DNA of 64,000 bases from Theobroma cacao (Eukaryota > Streptophyta > Magnoliopsida > Malvales > Malvaceae): NCBI RefSeq assembly GCF_000208745.1, contig NC_030854.1, positions 30,352,204 to 30,416,203 of the forward strand. The letters are read 5' to 3'. Positions 45,865 through 56,964 of the stretch are shown here, one piece after another; the first letter of the stretch is position 1; each line of letters opens with the position of its first letter. The translations under genes and the position numbers were made by a program. Below the pieces are notes generated by a model that was not told the DNA's origin, did not search any database, and saw only the letters and a list, made by a program, of their open reading frames with translations.

Positions 45865-47460
45865 AGCATTAGTTGGTGGATAAATGATTTATTTTGCATT
45901 ATATATGGTGGCTTTTAGCTAGTATTGTCTTAAGATGATGATTTAGTTAGCTTGATGAAATATTTCAAATTATTTTTTAATAGGTGGAAGGAAAAGGTTT
46001 ATTTGTTGAAACAGGAGATAAATTGGCATTTTATTAGAGATCATGGAAGGAGTATTTTGGTGACTTGTTAACTCTATTTGAAGCTCTGGAGAAGTCCAGG
46101 TGTATAGACAAAGTGGTTTCCACTTGAAGCTCAACAGAGGTCTTATGCTGAAGTCATATTTGACTCTGCTTTCAAAGGAGTATAGGTAAAATATTATTTC
46201 TGCCTGGATACACACACACACACACACACACACACTCTTCTTAGTTTGATTGATCTGGTCTTAAGAGGTTTCTGGTGCATTGAAACTATAGCCCCCAATT
46301 CTTGAATTCTTGAGATACTTCCATAAACATTTGGAGTTTGGACTGATACAAATGACTTAGATTTGCTGTCTATTTGCTGTTTAGTTTATGCATATGTTTA
46401 TATTTGTACAAACTGTATAGTAGATTTTACTCAGAGTTTTGAAGTGCATTTGCACATATTGAGCCATTTCCATCCTTTACATGGAAGATGGCTTTGTATC
46501 ATTTACTTTCTAAACTAATTGCCCTTAGTGAGTTATATGCTGTAAAAACTTTTGCCGAGAAATGTTGTGATATAGGCTGGTTTGCAAATGAGCTTCTCTC
46601 CGTAGGTTATAGCTTTTGAGTTTGGGATCTTTTTAGTAGAATTTTATATTTAAATTGGTGTGCACAGCTCCCATTGGCAGGACCTATAGAGGTCAAGTTG
46701 CAAAGATATGTTGATGCAGCTGAATCTTACTTCTAGTTTTCTTGGTGCTGTCAGTCTTTAGTTCAGCATGCTGAAAACCATGCATCGTAAGTGCCACAGT
46801 TCTAGTTGTCAGAGGACATGATCCTGGCATATAACTCAAAACATTAAAGCCATCCCTCCATGCTATCTTACCTATTTAATTGGATTGTCAGGGTAGCTGA
46901 AATGGTGTAGAAGGAAATATAAGTGGATGACATCATTATCACGATTATCATCCTTAAAATATCCGACATTTAATTATTGCATTGTCAAAATTTTCTTCTC
47001 ATACTTGGTTGTCTAGCTGCCCCTTGAATGATATTACTGCTTCCTTTATATCAGGTTTGATTAATTAATGTTGCTGGACTTTGTGAGTCTTCAAATTGAG
47101 CAAGTGTTGACTATATATTGGCAGAGAAAGGACAAGCCAGGTGATTCTAATTCCTAAATTTTGTAAGATATATCTGTACAATCTATTTCTATCATACTAA
47201 ATGCAAATTTGTGTTTGAAATTCTTTCTCATGGATATCCTTCCTAGCTTAATGTATAAGATGAATTATTGTTTGAGCAGCTGTGGTGTACACCAGGCCTA
47301 TCATTGAACCTCCCTGCTTCCCTCCTTACATCTCTATAAGTCTTGAAGGTGTGTGGAGTGAGCAGTTGTAGGAATTATAAATAACAAGCAAAATAATGTA
47401 ACATGTCTAATTTTGATAAACAATGTGTTCATCTAGTTTACAAAAGAACATGTTCAAGTC
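45865..47460 (+). pseudogene. Histidyl-tRNA synthetase partial copy 2 (exons 5-6, decayed)
   Basis: The order matches the intact gene. An intron 4 end (GATAAATGATTTAT to TTTTTAATAG) leads into exon 5 remains from 45985 (GTGGAAGGAAAAGG...TTTGTTGAAACAGG), with large deletions and loss of the [10 protein letters not shown] codons, up to about 46184. An intron follows, with a CA repeat at 46208-46233. Exon 6 remnants lie at about 47056-47141 (GCTGGACTT, then CAAGTGTTGACTAT to AGCCAGGTGATTC). Homology to intron 6 continues to about 47460. It is more decayed than copy 1. Confidence 0.75.
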
Positions 47461-48182
47461 TATGTCTTGTAGGATGGAAAGAAGCTACCCTAAGGGACTA
47501 AATAACTTAAGATTTTATTTTCTTTATTCATTATAATTTTTTGCGGTCAATTGTAATACTTATATATTGGTTTAGGATATTTTAGATTATTTAGGTTATT
47601 TTATAGTATTAATTAGTTTCTTGCTTTTTAAGAAACAAAAGTTTGCATTTTGATGTTATTAACAGCAAACCAGTAGTGCAAGTGCACTGTCATGTGTGTG
47701 CACTCTTTTTCTCTTTAATTTTTTCTTCATTTTAGTACCAAAGAAAACTTTATGCCTTAAACTTGTCATTTCATAACTAAAATCTCACCCTACCCTTCCC
47801 AATTCAATATTAGTGTCCACTCATGCTTTCTAAACAATGTTAGGTTAATTGGAGGATGAATATTTTTGCCTTTCAAGTTTTTTTGTTTTGGCTCACATTT
47901 TACCTTTTCAGTTTGAAGTGAAAAGATGTAAGATAGTAGTACTAAGAAACACAATGAAAGCCACTTGACTTCAGTGTTCACAATCAAAGAAACATAATGA
48001 TATATGTAGCTTAAAGAGAAATGTATATTCAGCCTATATTCTCTTAGATTAGCAAAGCTGCATCCAAGGCATGGTTTATTGGGATTTGGGACTTTTTTTT
48101 TTATTTTAATTTTTAGCTCACTTACAACAGTTTGAAGGAGTTTATATCAAAGTGAAATTGGTTTATTTTATTCTTGTAGTAA
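47461..48182. other. Intergenic region
   Basis: AT-rich, with short repeats of TTAGGTTATTTTA-like text near 47570-47610. No gene is seen. Confidence 0.5.
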
Positions 48183-48545
48183 TTAGTTTAATTCAAGTTT
48201 CTCCTTGTGCTCCAAAAAGAAACCATAAATCTTGTGAGGATGAGAGAGTGCTTTGGACACGCTCTCGTTTTCTTTGCACCTTTTGGCCCATGTAGGAAGC
48301 TTGGGGCACCCTGCCTTTATGCTGAAGTTTCCACCAGGGGTGAAGGGCACAAGTCCCACATCCATGAACCCAATGCCTTCTCCCCCAAAGTACAGCTTGT
48401 CCTCAAGCTCTCCTTCCAGAGTCTTCAAGCATTGCATTGGCTCTTCCTTTGCTTCCTTCTATACCCTCTTGCTTTCTTTGCTTCCTTTTTCCCCATCCAT
48501 ACCCTCTTGCCAAGGCCATATATCTGCAGCATATGCACCCACCAA
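48183..48545 (-). pseudogene. Tau-class glutathione S-transferase C-terminal fragment
   Basis: The minus-strand frame 48183-48437 reads LKTLEGELEDKLYFGGE, GFMDVGLVPF, then GGNFSIKAGCPKLPTWAKRC and a KALSHPHKIYGF C-terminus, all typical of the tau-GST alpha-helical domain. About nine residues normally between VPF and GNFSI are missing. Upstream, IYGLGKRVWMGK-like sequence lies in another frame, so there is a frameshift. The N-terminal thioredoxin-fold domain with the glutathione site is absent. A dead fragment. Confidence 0.8.
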
Positions 48546-51187
48546 AATTAGCATGTGCAAAAATAAGCATGTATGATTATTTCTGTCCAAATTAACATCA
48601 AATAATAAGTTTTGAGGGCTTAGTTGATATAAATAAAAAAATATATAGATTTAAGTGAGAATTTACAATGAAGGCTCTAGGATTTTTCGTAGAATCATGT
48701 TTGAATGAGAGTATCATGAGTGTTGCCACAAGTGAAGTTTTTGAAATTTTAACTATTCAAATAGCTCTACCTGATTCTGTATATAAGCTTCAGATATAGA
48801 GCTATAATCATGGCTGTTGATGATGATTTCGTTGTGTGAATGTCATTGTGTGTGGGAAATGGCTGCTTAATTGTTGGGCTTCATTATTCTGTTCAGCTGT
48901 TGAATGACCATATCTTCTTCAAACAAGGTGCACTCTGTGTCGGAATATCAGGGGAATGGGAAGCTCTATAAAAACTAGAATGGTGAGGAATCACTTTACG
49001 GGCCCATCCAGAAAATTTTTGCAATCACTTGGTTGTGTCACCAATTTACACACTTTACAAGAAGGAAACCTCTAAGCATGGAGTTGACAAGGATTTGATG
49101 TTTCAGCATGGTTGTAGCTCTTAAGTTTTTGGTGGCTCTCAAGTTATTAATTAAGCATCTCTTTTAACTACAAGCTTTTCAGTTTTGTTATAAACCTTGT
49201 TTAGCCTATGTGATTCACGTCTACTAGCAAGAGCGTACTGTCTACACTTGTCTATGCTAGTGGCTTTTATAAGCACTATGTAGTGCTTGTAAATATTACT
49301 GCTTTATGCAGTTTATTAATGCAACTTATATTTTGGCTGAGCAAATATATATATAATTTGAAGTGATTGTCATTTGAATTTAACTCGAGTGATAATAAGG
49401 AGATGATGTTTGAGTAAAATTCTTTGATTTGGGTCATAATATTTTCTTTATTGAAAAAAAAATCATAATAACAGATGAAAATCACTTATTTCCAATAATT
49501 TAAGGTTAAGTTTTCTAGAATAGTTGCTAAATTCAGAAAGTTATTGGATCAGTTTAAAAGATGTTTCCTTGATATAATGATTATATGTAATAATGTTAGA
49601 AATATAAAAACCTAAGAGAAGATGGAGATGGTCAATGTGATATGGGCAGAGCAAGGCTTGCGATGGCGGATAAGGATGAGAGGGAGGCAATGGTGATTTG
49701 TGCGTCCAAACTTCAATGTATTAGAGGATGATGAGAGGTTTGCAAATGGATTTTCCTAGTGAAGGGGGCTTGTTAAGCAAGTCCTCTTGCTTGCGCTCAT
49801 ATTTTACCACTCTATCTTCCATTTCAACGTTGTTTGGAGTAAAAGAAAGTTGGAAGCTTCTTCTAATTCAAACAAGTGCATCTATATTGGTGGTCTAGCA
49901 CTCGACTGCACCAGGCTTAGCTATTTATAACTGTTGATAGCAACAATGATTCATTGCTTATCTTCTTCAACTTCCTACTTAGAACCCAAAAAGTTAGCAT
50001 AGTCCAAAAAATAAACTACACCATGCATCAATCCACAGGAAGTTTCCATGCATGTCTTGGTAGTATTGGGCCAAGGGGATAGTGAACAAAGATTTAGGAA
50101 GATAATATACAGATTTTTTTTTCTCCTAAAATTGATAAGAAAGGATTTGGCATATAAGCTCTGGCTGGAAAAAGTGCTTTTATCTCAGTACTATTTATTT
50201 GGTCTAAGGAGTAAACCATTTTCAGTGGTTTCTGCTCGTGTTTTATCGTAAGATTGGATTCAAACTAAGATGTTTAAAGTACCCTATCCTCCATGGTTAG
50301 GTAGCTATTTTAAAAAGAAAAAAATAATAACTAAGATGTTTAAAGATTGCCTAATTAGCATGCTTTTCGAGGAAAAGAACCATTTGTTGCAGCCAATGTC
50401 ATTATTTATGTCTACCCAGTCACTAACCATTTGATTTCAATAATTTTGGATATATGGTGGCTGGTACTTTTCATTTATATGCAGGTCTCAAGGTGGAAAC
50501 AAACATTGTGCTGGCAACAAACATTATGGATTATTTTCATTTCACCAACATTAAATATCTGATTTTGCATTCGCAGCAAGATCCAATTAGTCTGAAAACT
50601 CAAGGAAAATTAGGTTGCTTAAGAGCTAGAATTTGACTTTATTCTATTGTCAGTGAACAGCAGCTTATCACTCACTTCACACTGCAAGCTAAATCTATTT
50701 AGGTACTAACCAGTTTATTGTAGAAAAACATATTTCACATGAAAAGAAAAATAAAACATTTTACTGCATCAAACCATTAAAGTTAGCTGTTCTCTGATTC
50801 CTTCTGGAGGTACTCTAAAACTGAAACTTTTTAAATGATTGTTTTTCAGAAAAATAATTTCACTGAAAATGATTGAGAATTGTAATAGCGATGGTGGCTG
50901 CCTAAAATGCTTCCATAGGTGTGCGAAACTTGATGTTAAGTCGATGAAAATGCAAGGTCAGAAAGGAGCACTTTTATTACCTGGTTGAGTTGTTTTCAAT
51001 TATCTTGTGTGTTATGCCTTAATGACTCCCTTTAGAGTATTGTAGAAATGCAAGGTCAGCTGTTTTCTCCTGGTTTAGAGTATTGTAGAAATACACAAGT
51101 AATTTTATTTCTCTTTAGTTGATTTACTGTGTATACCATGAATGTCATCATTTATGATTGTTCACTATGAGATGATTTTCTTTGCAG
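48546..51187. other. Intergenic region without recognised genes
   Basis: Several short frames (for example 50048-50251 and 50454-50636) have no family features. The only structured item I see is a short retroposon-like insertion at 50280-50328. Parts may be diverged introns or exons of the gene whose last exon is at 51188. Confidence 0.4.
50280..50328 (+). mobile_element. 49-bp retroposon-like insertion with 17-bp direct repeats
   Basis: AACTAAGATGTTTAAAG occurs at 50263-50279 and again, identical, at 50329-50345. Between them are 49 bp ending in an A-rich tail (TTTTAAAAAGAAAAAAATAAT). The arrangement of a perfect 17-bp duplication and an A-tail resembles LINE-mediated insertion of a truncated RNA. 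Confidence 0.55.
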
Positions 51188-51277
51188 ATTGTTAGGCATG
51201 CTGAGAGTTGGAATGTCTCTGCACTGGAAGCAGTTGGTCAGATATTCACCCCTAGTTCTGGAACGCCAAATGATTGA
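51188..51277 (+). pseudogene. Orphan C-terminal exon, possibly of a DUF2358-type plastid protein
   Basis: After an acceptor-like TTCTTTGCAG, 30 codons read IVRHAESWNVSALEAVGQIF and a short tail to TGA. It looks like the conserved last exon of a plant protein. I tentatively associate it with the NTF2-like DUF2358 family, from memory. No convincing upstream exons are found in the preceding 2.5 kb, so this is most likely a fragment. Confidence 0.35.
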
Positions 51278-51814
51278 GCATAATACATAGACCACGAGAA
51301 ATCAAGTTGCTACATATGTAATTATCAGTTGCTGGTAGGATGTCCAAAGTAGAGCTTAAATTATTTCTTTTGTTTGAAATTTTGGTTAGGTACTGCTTCT
51401 TGCTCATAATTAATGGCTACCTGCCACCGTCTTTTGTTCTGATTATATATCGACCACGAGCTCTATATATTTTGCCTCTACATAAATGAAAGCTTAGCTT
51501 CATGCGATTTCCATCGGCTTTCCTTCTGTTATGCATTTTGTTTTCTAGTTGACAATGATTCATCATCTTCTACAGATGCACACCAACATGCAACAATGAG
51601 TTGCAGTTGAATATTGTGTCAGAGTACCAAATTTTACTCAAATATTCAAACAGGTAGAACCAGTTTAAAAAATAAATCTAAAGTAGTTGATAATCAATGA
51701 TAATAACATTCTATTCATTTCAACTCATGAAAAAGATCTTTACAACTTGAAAGAAGAAAACAAAAAGAATCAATTCTAGACAAAAGAACAAAAGTAAAAT
51801 TATTTCGATTGAAT
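51278..51814. other. 3' flank of NAC gene A
   Basis: From about 51640 this is homologous to the 3' flank of NAC gene B (about 56795-56964). It contains the minus-strand 3' UTR. Nothing else is seen. Confidence 0.5.
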
Positions 51815-52858
51815 CTAGCCGAGTAAATCCTGCAAATAATAGGAATTCATCGTGGCCAATGCCTCATCTACGTCAGCAATCGGATCATTGTCGTTCATTC
51901 CCAGTAACTGCTCCATCTCCTTGAAGGGGTAATCAGCAATCTGATTGTCGTCGTTGATCTCCAATAGCTGGTCCACTTCCTTAAAAGGGTCATCATCTTT
52001 TGATACTTCCTTCTCATGTGCATACAGTAGTTGATCAACTTCATAACGCGGTAGGTTTCCGTTATTAAAAACGGTGGATGACTGAGTTTGAATCTGATTG
52101 TTGTCGTTGATCTCCAATAGCTGGTCCACCTCTTTAAAAGGGTCGTCATCTAGTAGCTGATCAACTTCAAAACTTGGTAGATTTCCATAATTGAAAACAG
52201 TAGATGACTGAATCTGAGACTGATATTCGTCTTGATGATCATAATTCTCATCTGAATGCGGCAACAATAATTTTCCGAACAACTCTTTCTCCCAAATAGA
52301 ATCAGAATAGTCATCATGTGGAGAACGAGAGGTGTCTTTGATCTTGCAGATAACCCATTCTTGGAACGTGTCTCCGGGAAGACGATACTCATGCATTAAC
52401 CACCTAGTTTTGGTGGCATCCTTTCGACATTTTTTCTCATCCTTGAACTCAAAAAAGTTAAGGGTGCTGACGAACCCTATTTCCTTTTGCTGCTCATCAA
52501 GGATAGGCTTCTCAGCGGTTGAAGACCTCCAATATCCACCACTGTCTCCAACTCCTAACGTTTCGTCGTAATGATGACTTTCAAGAATCCTTCTTGGTCG
52601 TTTTCCATTTGCATTCTTCTTGGAAATCCTCTGACGGTGGGTGAAGATGAATCGCTGGTTGCTTTTCAAGAAGGGAAGACCATTCCCGTTGTTAACATCG
52701 AAAAAGACACTTGGTTTGGTGGAATAGATGTCTTCAAAACCAATCACGTACTGCAAATCACCTAAACTGCTCATTGATTCACCAGAAATCAACATGGGGA
52801 GATAGTGGGAAACGATGTCTCGATCAGAAGGATCAAAAACCACGCCTAGGGAATACAT
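51815..52858 (-). CDS. Divergent intronless NAC-domain protein A
   Basis: 347 residues, one exon. The N-terminal part is a diverged NAC domain. Subdomain A is reduced to GVVFDPSDRDIVSHYLPMLI (usual form GFRFHPTDEELIxYYL). Subdomain D shows SGGYWRSS (about 106-113) and IGFVSTLNFFEF (128-139). Subdomain E shows TRWLMHEYRL (151-160) and EWVICKIKD (167-175). Basic residues KKNANGKRPRR at 80-90 could contact DNA or serve nuclear import. The C-terminal half is acidic and built from repeats: DDDPFKEVDQLLEIND twice plus a DYPFKEMEQLLGMND variant, and STVFNxGNLPxxEVDQLL twice, likely an activation region. Canonical NAC genes have introns and this one has none. It keeps a TATA box (CTATATAAATA, near 52945-52954). 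Its twin lies at 56965-58008. Confidence 0.85.
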   Translation of the reverse strand: MYSLGVVFDPSDRDIVSHYLPMLISGESMSSLGDLQYVIGFEDIYSTKPSVFFDVNNGNGLPFLKSNQRFIFTHRQRISKKNANGKRPRRILESHHYDETLGVGDSGGYWRSSTAEKPILDEQQKEIGFVSTLNFFEFKDEKKCRKDATKTRWLMHEYRLPGDTFQEWVICKIKDTSRSPHDDYSDSIWEKELFGKLLLPHSDENYDHQDEYQSQIQSSTVFNYGNLPSFEVDQLLDDDPFKEVDQLLEINDNNQIQTQSSTVFNNGNLPRYEVDQLLYAHEKEVSKDDDPFKEVDQLLEINDDNQIADYPFKEMEQLLGMNDNDPIADVDEALATMNSYYLQDLLG

Positions 52859-53375
52859 TGTGAAGGTTTGATGAGAAGAGTGATAGTGTTTGTCGTTTAC
52901 TTGATGCTGGAAGTAAGAGTTACAGAAGAGCAGTGATTTTATTTATTTATATAGGAAACAAAAGACTGCTTAAGAACAACGCCAACTTTAAAAAAAAAAA
53001 AGAAATTAATCTTGGATTTTTTTTTAAATAATTTACGCGGCAGGCATGCAGAAGCTTCTGGGATTGGTCTTCGATGAAGAGAGTTTCCTCTTATCTCCCT
53101 AAGTTGACTGCTGGCCACGTGGGGTTATTGGTCTTCTCATTCTCAGCTTCCATTCATGAAAGGCAAGCAACGCTTCTTCTTCAGCTCCAGCCAGAAGTCC
53201 AACGGGCAACTGTAGCTCCCTGGTTCACCAAGTCAAGCTCATCCTTTGATGGAAAGTTTAGTGGGACTGAGGAATTTAAATTAAGCACCGCCTAGAACCT
53301 GCCTGCATGGAAGTACTGCACTCATTACGATAGCTTCCAAGTGATTGCAGGCTTAATTTTTTTGGTTAAGGTGAC
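52859..53375 (-). promoter_or_regulatory. Promoter region of NAC gene A
   Basis: The minus strand has a TATA box (CTATATAAATA) about 90 bp before the start codon and a palindromic G-box GCCACGTGGGG core near 53114-53122, a typical bZIP/bHLH site. The whole region is conserved in NAC gene B's upstream region to about 53375, the right limit of the duplication. Confidence 0.6.
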
Positions 53376-54094
53376 AGGGTTTTTACAGATTTAACTTGGG
53401 CACTCTTGATATTAACTAATGCAACTTGATTAGTTGTTAATCCATAACAAATACTTTGCGTTTTGCCCATTATGAGAATAACTCTTTTCTTGAGTTTGTC
53501 TGTATTGCAGTATATATGCTACAGCTATGAGCTGATTTCATGTGCTTTTCGTTTTGGGTATGTAGTTAAATGCTGGTTAAAGTTCACACTAATGTTGATT
53601 TCACTTAATTAAATGCCTTATTCATGTCTATGTGCGATAGACTTTCCTTGCTCGGAATTGCATATTTGCAATCACTTAGTTCTCAGGGTCAGTATTAGCT
53701 TCTTTTTGTTTCACTACATTTGCCAAATCAAATTGTGTTAATTTAATTATTCCATTAGCACTCATAATTTTTTTCCTGTATGCATGTTTTAGCTCCACTG
53801 TGTAACTGGTGTTCCAAACACAAAGATTTTGCAAGTTTCTTTGGATAAATCATAGGGAATGTAGCAATTGAAACAGTCCAAGGAGCCGCTTTGGATTTTT
53901 TCTTCACTCATTCACTGATTGCACAAAAATTGATGGTAAGTTCGCTAAAGCCAAAATGTATGGTATACATAATATCTAGATTAAAGAATATAAAGAAGTG
54001 GACAATTTTGAGGTATTGGTTCCTGTACTGTTGCAATCGTGTGTTGTGAATGCTTGCGTGAATATCTTAATTATTCATTTCTTCTGATGCACAG
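53376..54094. other. Region between NAC A promoter and PDCD2-like exons
   Basis: No gene is recognised. The part 53800-53995 is one arm of a direct repeat shared with 55411-55665. Confidence 0.45.
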
Positions 54095-55665
54095 GGAGAT
54101 GCTGACAAAAAGAGTTGGGCTTCCTTCCAAGAGCGGATAGCAAAGGCCCCTGAACAAGTTTTGAGGTGAGACGGCTTGCTACTGAAACTGGAAAACTTTT
54201 TTGACTTCATGTGCACCATATAACAGTTTAACAGAAGCTATCACGATTCCTGGTACTTGTGACTCTGCAAGCGCTTAGGTCATATAAAGTGGCCACATAT
54301 ATATCTTACATTTCCTTCATACAGAGAATGTCAACGTAAATGGAAGCAACATTACATGCCTATCTGCATAAGGTTTTCTTCTAATCATCATGTTTGAGAT
54401 TGCAGAGAGATGAAGTTAAAAAAAGCAAAATTGAAAAAATCAAACAAATAGAGGCTGCTGACAGTATTACTACTGGAAGTCATTTATTTCTTTTCTTCCT
54501 GCTTTGTTGCCATACATACTACGAAGTACATATCAACAACTTGTTACTGAAATAGACTTGACACAAATTGTCATTCTCTGTTTTCTCTTTCTTTAGCTTT
54601 ATCCCCTTGGTATTTTCATTGATTCAAAGCCCATGCTTTAACTCACATACTTGATTTCTCATTTTTGAATGGTATTTGCTTCTTTCTTATATTAACAGGT
54701 ATTGTAGGAGTGCTAGTTCTAAACCGCTGTGGCCCTTGTCAGGTGGTCGCCCATCTAAGGCTGATATTGCAAGATGCAGCTATTATGGTGGTCCCTTATG
54801 TTTTGAATTTCAGGTACTTGGTAATCTTACCTTAGCAACTTTTTCTTCTCATAGAAGGCCAACCATCTATCATCAAGTTTTAAAAAGGAGAGAAAAAGCA
54901 AAGAGTTAATGATCTTCAACAATCAGTCCATGGAAGGTTTCTTTTTACACATTTAATTTCATATTGTATTTCGTTCCTCCCTGAAATCTCAACTTTCCAA
55001 CTAAAAGCAATATCTCTATTCTGTGTTCTACTGCAGCTGTTTGTTGATGTTTTTGTTTAATTTTGTTTTTCAGATCTTGCCTCAGTTGGTTTATTTCTTT
55101 GGTGTGAAGGATGAAGATCATTCTCTTGACTGGGCAACTATCGCGGTGTATACATGTGAAGCCTCTTGTGAAGGTATTGGTTACAAAGAGGAATTTGCTT
55201 GGGTACAACTAAGTCCATCAACTAATTTCCCTTGATTATTTGTCTTGTTCCTTTTCTTTTCTTTCTATTTTCTTGTTTTCCTCTTTATAATGTTGGGGTT
55301 TGGGTTATGTTGAGAGAAAAGTTGTAACTAGTTTTCTTATCATGAGAGAAATTATGCTTTTTTGAGCTTGAGTTTCTGTCTTGAGGCATTTTATTTTCGT
55401 TCTTTTAAGATGTGCAATTGGTGTTCCAAACAGTATTCCCCCTTTATTGGGAGACAAGATTTTGCATCTTTCTTGGGATAAATCATAGGGAATGCAGAGA
55501 ATATTTAAATAGTCCAAGGAGCCCTATTGGATTTTATCTTCACTCATTCACTGATATTGAGGGAGACACTATATAATTGAAGTTTAGTCCTGATTGCATA
55601 AAAATTGATGGTAAGTTGGCTACAGCCAAATTGTATGGTATATATGATTTTTAGATTAAAGAATA
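53800..55665. repeat. Direct repeat pair flanking the PDCD2-like exons
   Basis: Arms at 53800-53995 and 55411-55665 share TGGTGTTCCAAACA, GATTTTGCA, GGATAAATCATAGGGAATG, CAGTCCAAGGAGCC-like text, CTTCACTCATTCACTGAT, and AAAATTGATGGTAAGTT. The right arm has a longer insertion. The arms are about 1.6 kb apart. They may be a diverged exon-intron segment of the same gene, because the shared text ends in a donor-like GGTAAGTT. Confidence 0.65.
54095..55235 (+). pseudogene. PDCD2-like protein, C-terminal exons only (5'-truncated)
   Basis: Three exons splice in frame: 54095-54165 (GDADKKSWASFQERIAKAPE region), 54699-54813 (YCRSASSKPLWPLSGGRPS, then CSYYGGPLCFEFQ) and 55074-55235 (LPQLVYFFGV, DHSLDWATIAVYTCEASC, YKEEFAWVQL, stop). 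This is the conserved C-terminal domain of programmed-cell-death-2 proteins, linked in eukaryotes to ribosomal protein uS5 chaperoning. The N-terminal domain and start codon are not found upstream, where an arm of a direct repeat lies instead. In CSYCGG the second cysteine is Tyr. The frame over 348 coding bases is clean, so loss of the 5' half is recent or an upstream exon escapes me. Confidence 0.72.
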
Positions 55666-56964
55666 TAATAATATCTTCAAAGTTTTGTGTCTTGTATATT
55701 TACCCTTGTGTAGTGTTTTAGGCACTTTGTTTATATTTTGGTTGAAATAAAGCACTCTTTATTTTTAAAATGTACCAAAAAGTTTGAAAGTATATTCAGG
55801 ATGCATAATAAGTTTGGTTATTATACCATCAAACCAAAGTAATTCCCCCTTGAAAATCCCTTAAGACTGGTTAAGGAAAGATGCACTTGTAATATCCTTG
55901 AAACATATGTATCATTGGAGTTTATTCAACAGGATGATGTTACTGTGTAGCCTTAATTTTTGATGCATATGCTTTTAGATAATAAAATGAGAGAAAATTA
56001 TGTCTCATTGAATAAACCTCAATCTTTCTCAGGAATTGACTATCGCTGCCTGTATGGTTTGGAATTGGATTCCCAGGTGGCTTCATCTAGCAGGGAACCC
56101 ATTCTGCCTCAGAGTTGAGGCAACACACCAAACTTGAAACTATGGCCAGGCTTTATTTTCCCAACTAATACATTGCTGGTACAGACAGAACTATAACTGC
56201 AATTTTAATCCTCTGTTGATTAAAAGATTAGCAGGTGATTTTCATGTTAGTATGAATAAAAGAGAGCATTTTCATGTCAATATAAAGTGTCATAAATCAT
56301 CCTCAACAACTGTTGAAAATAAACCTGTATGGCGGACAAAAAAATATTCGTATGGAATCATGAGGCAAGAGTGGTTAAAGGGCATACAGTCCCCAAATAA
56401 AAAGAGTTTTTCCCCTATTTCTTCATTCTCATTGAAATGAAATTCTCGACCAATAGAAATATCCCTCAATTGCACAGCAATGCTCATAGATACAAGGGTA
56501 TAAATTGCGATCTCCACCTATAATTATTGAACAGGCAACTCCCACGAAAAAGTAATAAAAAATCAGTTTGTCCTTTTTATTGTGACAGTCAAATTATATA
56601 CTATTACTATATGTTCCGGAAAAATTAGATCTTCTTTAAAGAAAACAAGTAAACTTTTTCAAGTATGGGATTAAAAATTGAACTTTTGATTTTGCTATCT
56701 CATCACATGCTTGAAATTAGTTAGTTGAATCAATCTGATAACAACACTGCATTATACAAATTATGCTACACTGAATCAAGTTGTAATTTCGATATTCAAA
56801 CAAGTAGAATCGATTTAAGAAATAAATTTAAAATAGTTGATAATCAATGATAATAACATTCTATTCATTTCAATTTATAAAAAAGATTTTTACAACTTGA
56901 AAGAAGAAAACAAAAAAAATCATTTCTAAATAAAAAAACAAAAGCAAAATTATTTCCATTGAAT
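55236..56964. other. Spacer between PDCD2-like exons and NAC gene B
   Basis: It contains the right arm of the direct repeat (55411-55665) and, from about 56795, the duplicated 3' flank of the NAC genes. A possible further exon fragment (TATCGCTGCCTGTATGGTTT near 56041) is not convincing. No gene is seen. Confidence 0.4.

Noticed and set aside
48207..48576. Two plus-strand frames of 107-114 codons
   Set aside because: Antisense to the tau-GST fragment, which explains the open reading.
49600..49760. Possible coding remnant (ATGGAGATGGTCAATGTGAT and following)
   Set aside because: Stops appear within a few dozen codons and no family resemblance is seen.
52332..52765. Plus-strand frames of 64-79 codons opposite NAC gene A (and at 57482-57915 opposite gene B)
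   Set aside because: They are antisense shadows of the NAC frames and repeat in both copies only because the genes are duplicated.
56030..56120. Possible extra exon reading GIDYRCLYGLELDSQ
   Set aside because: No matching donor or upstream exon and no family recognised.
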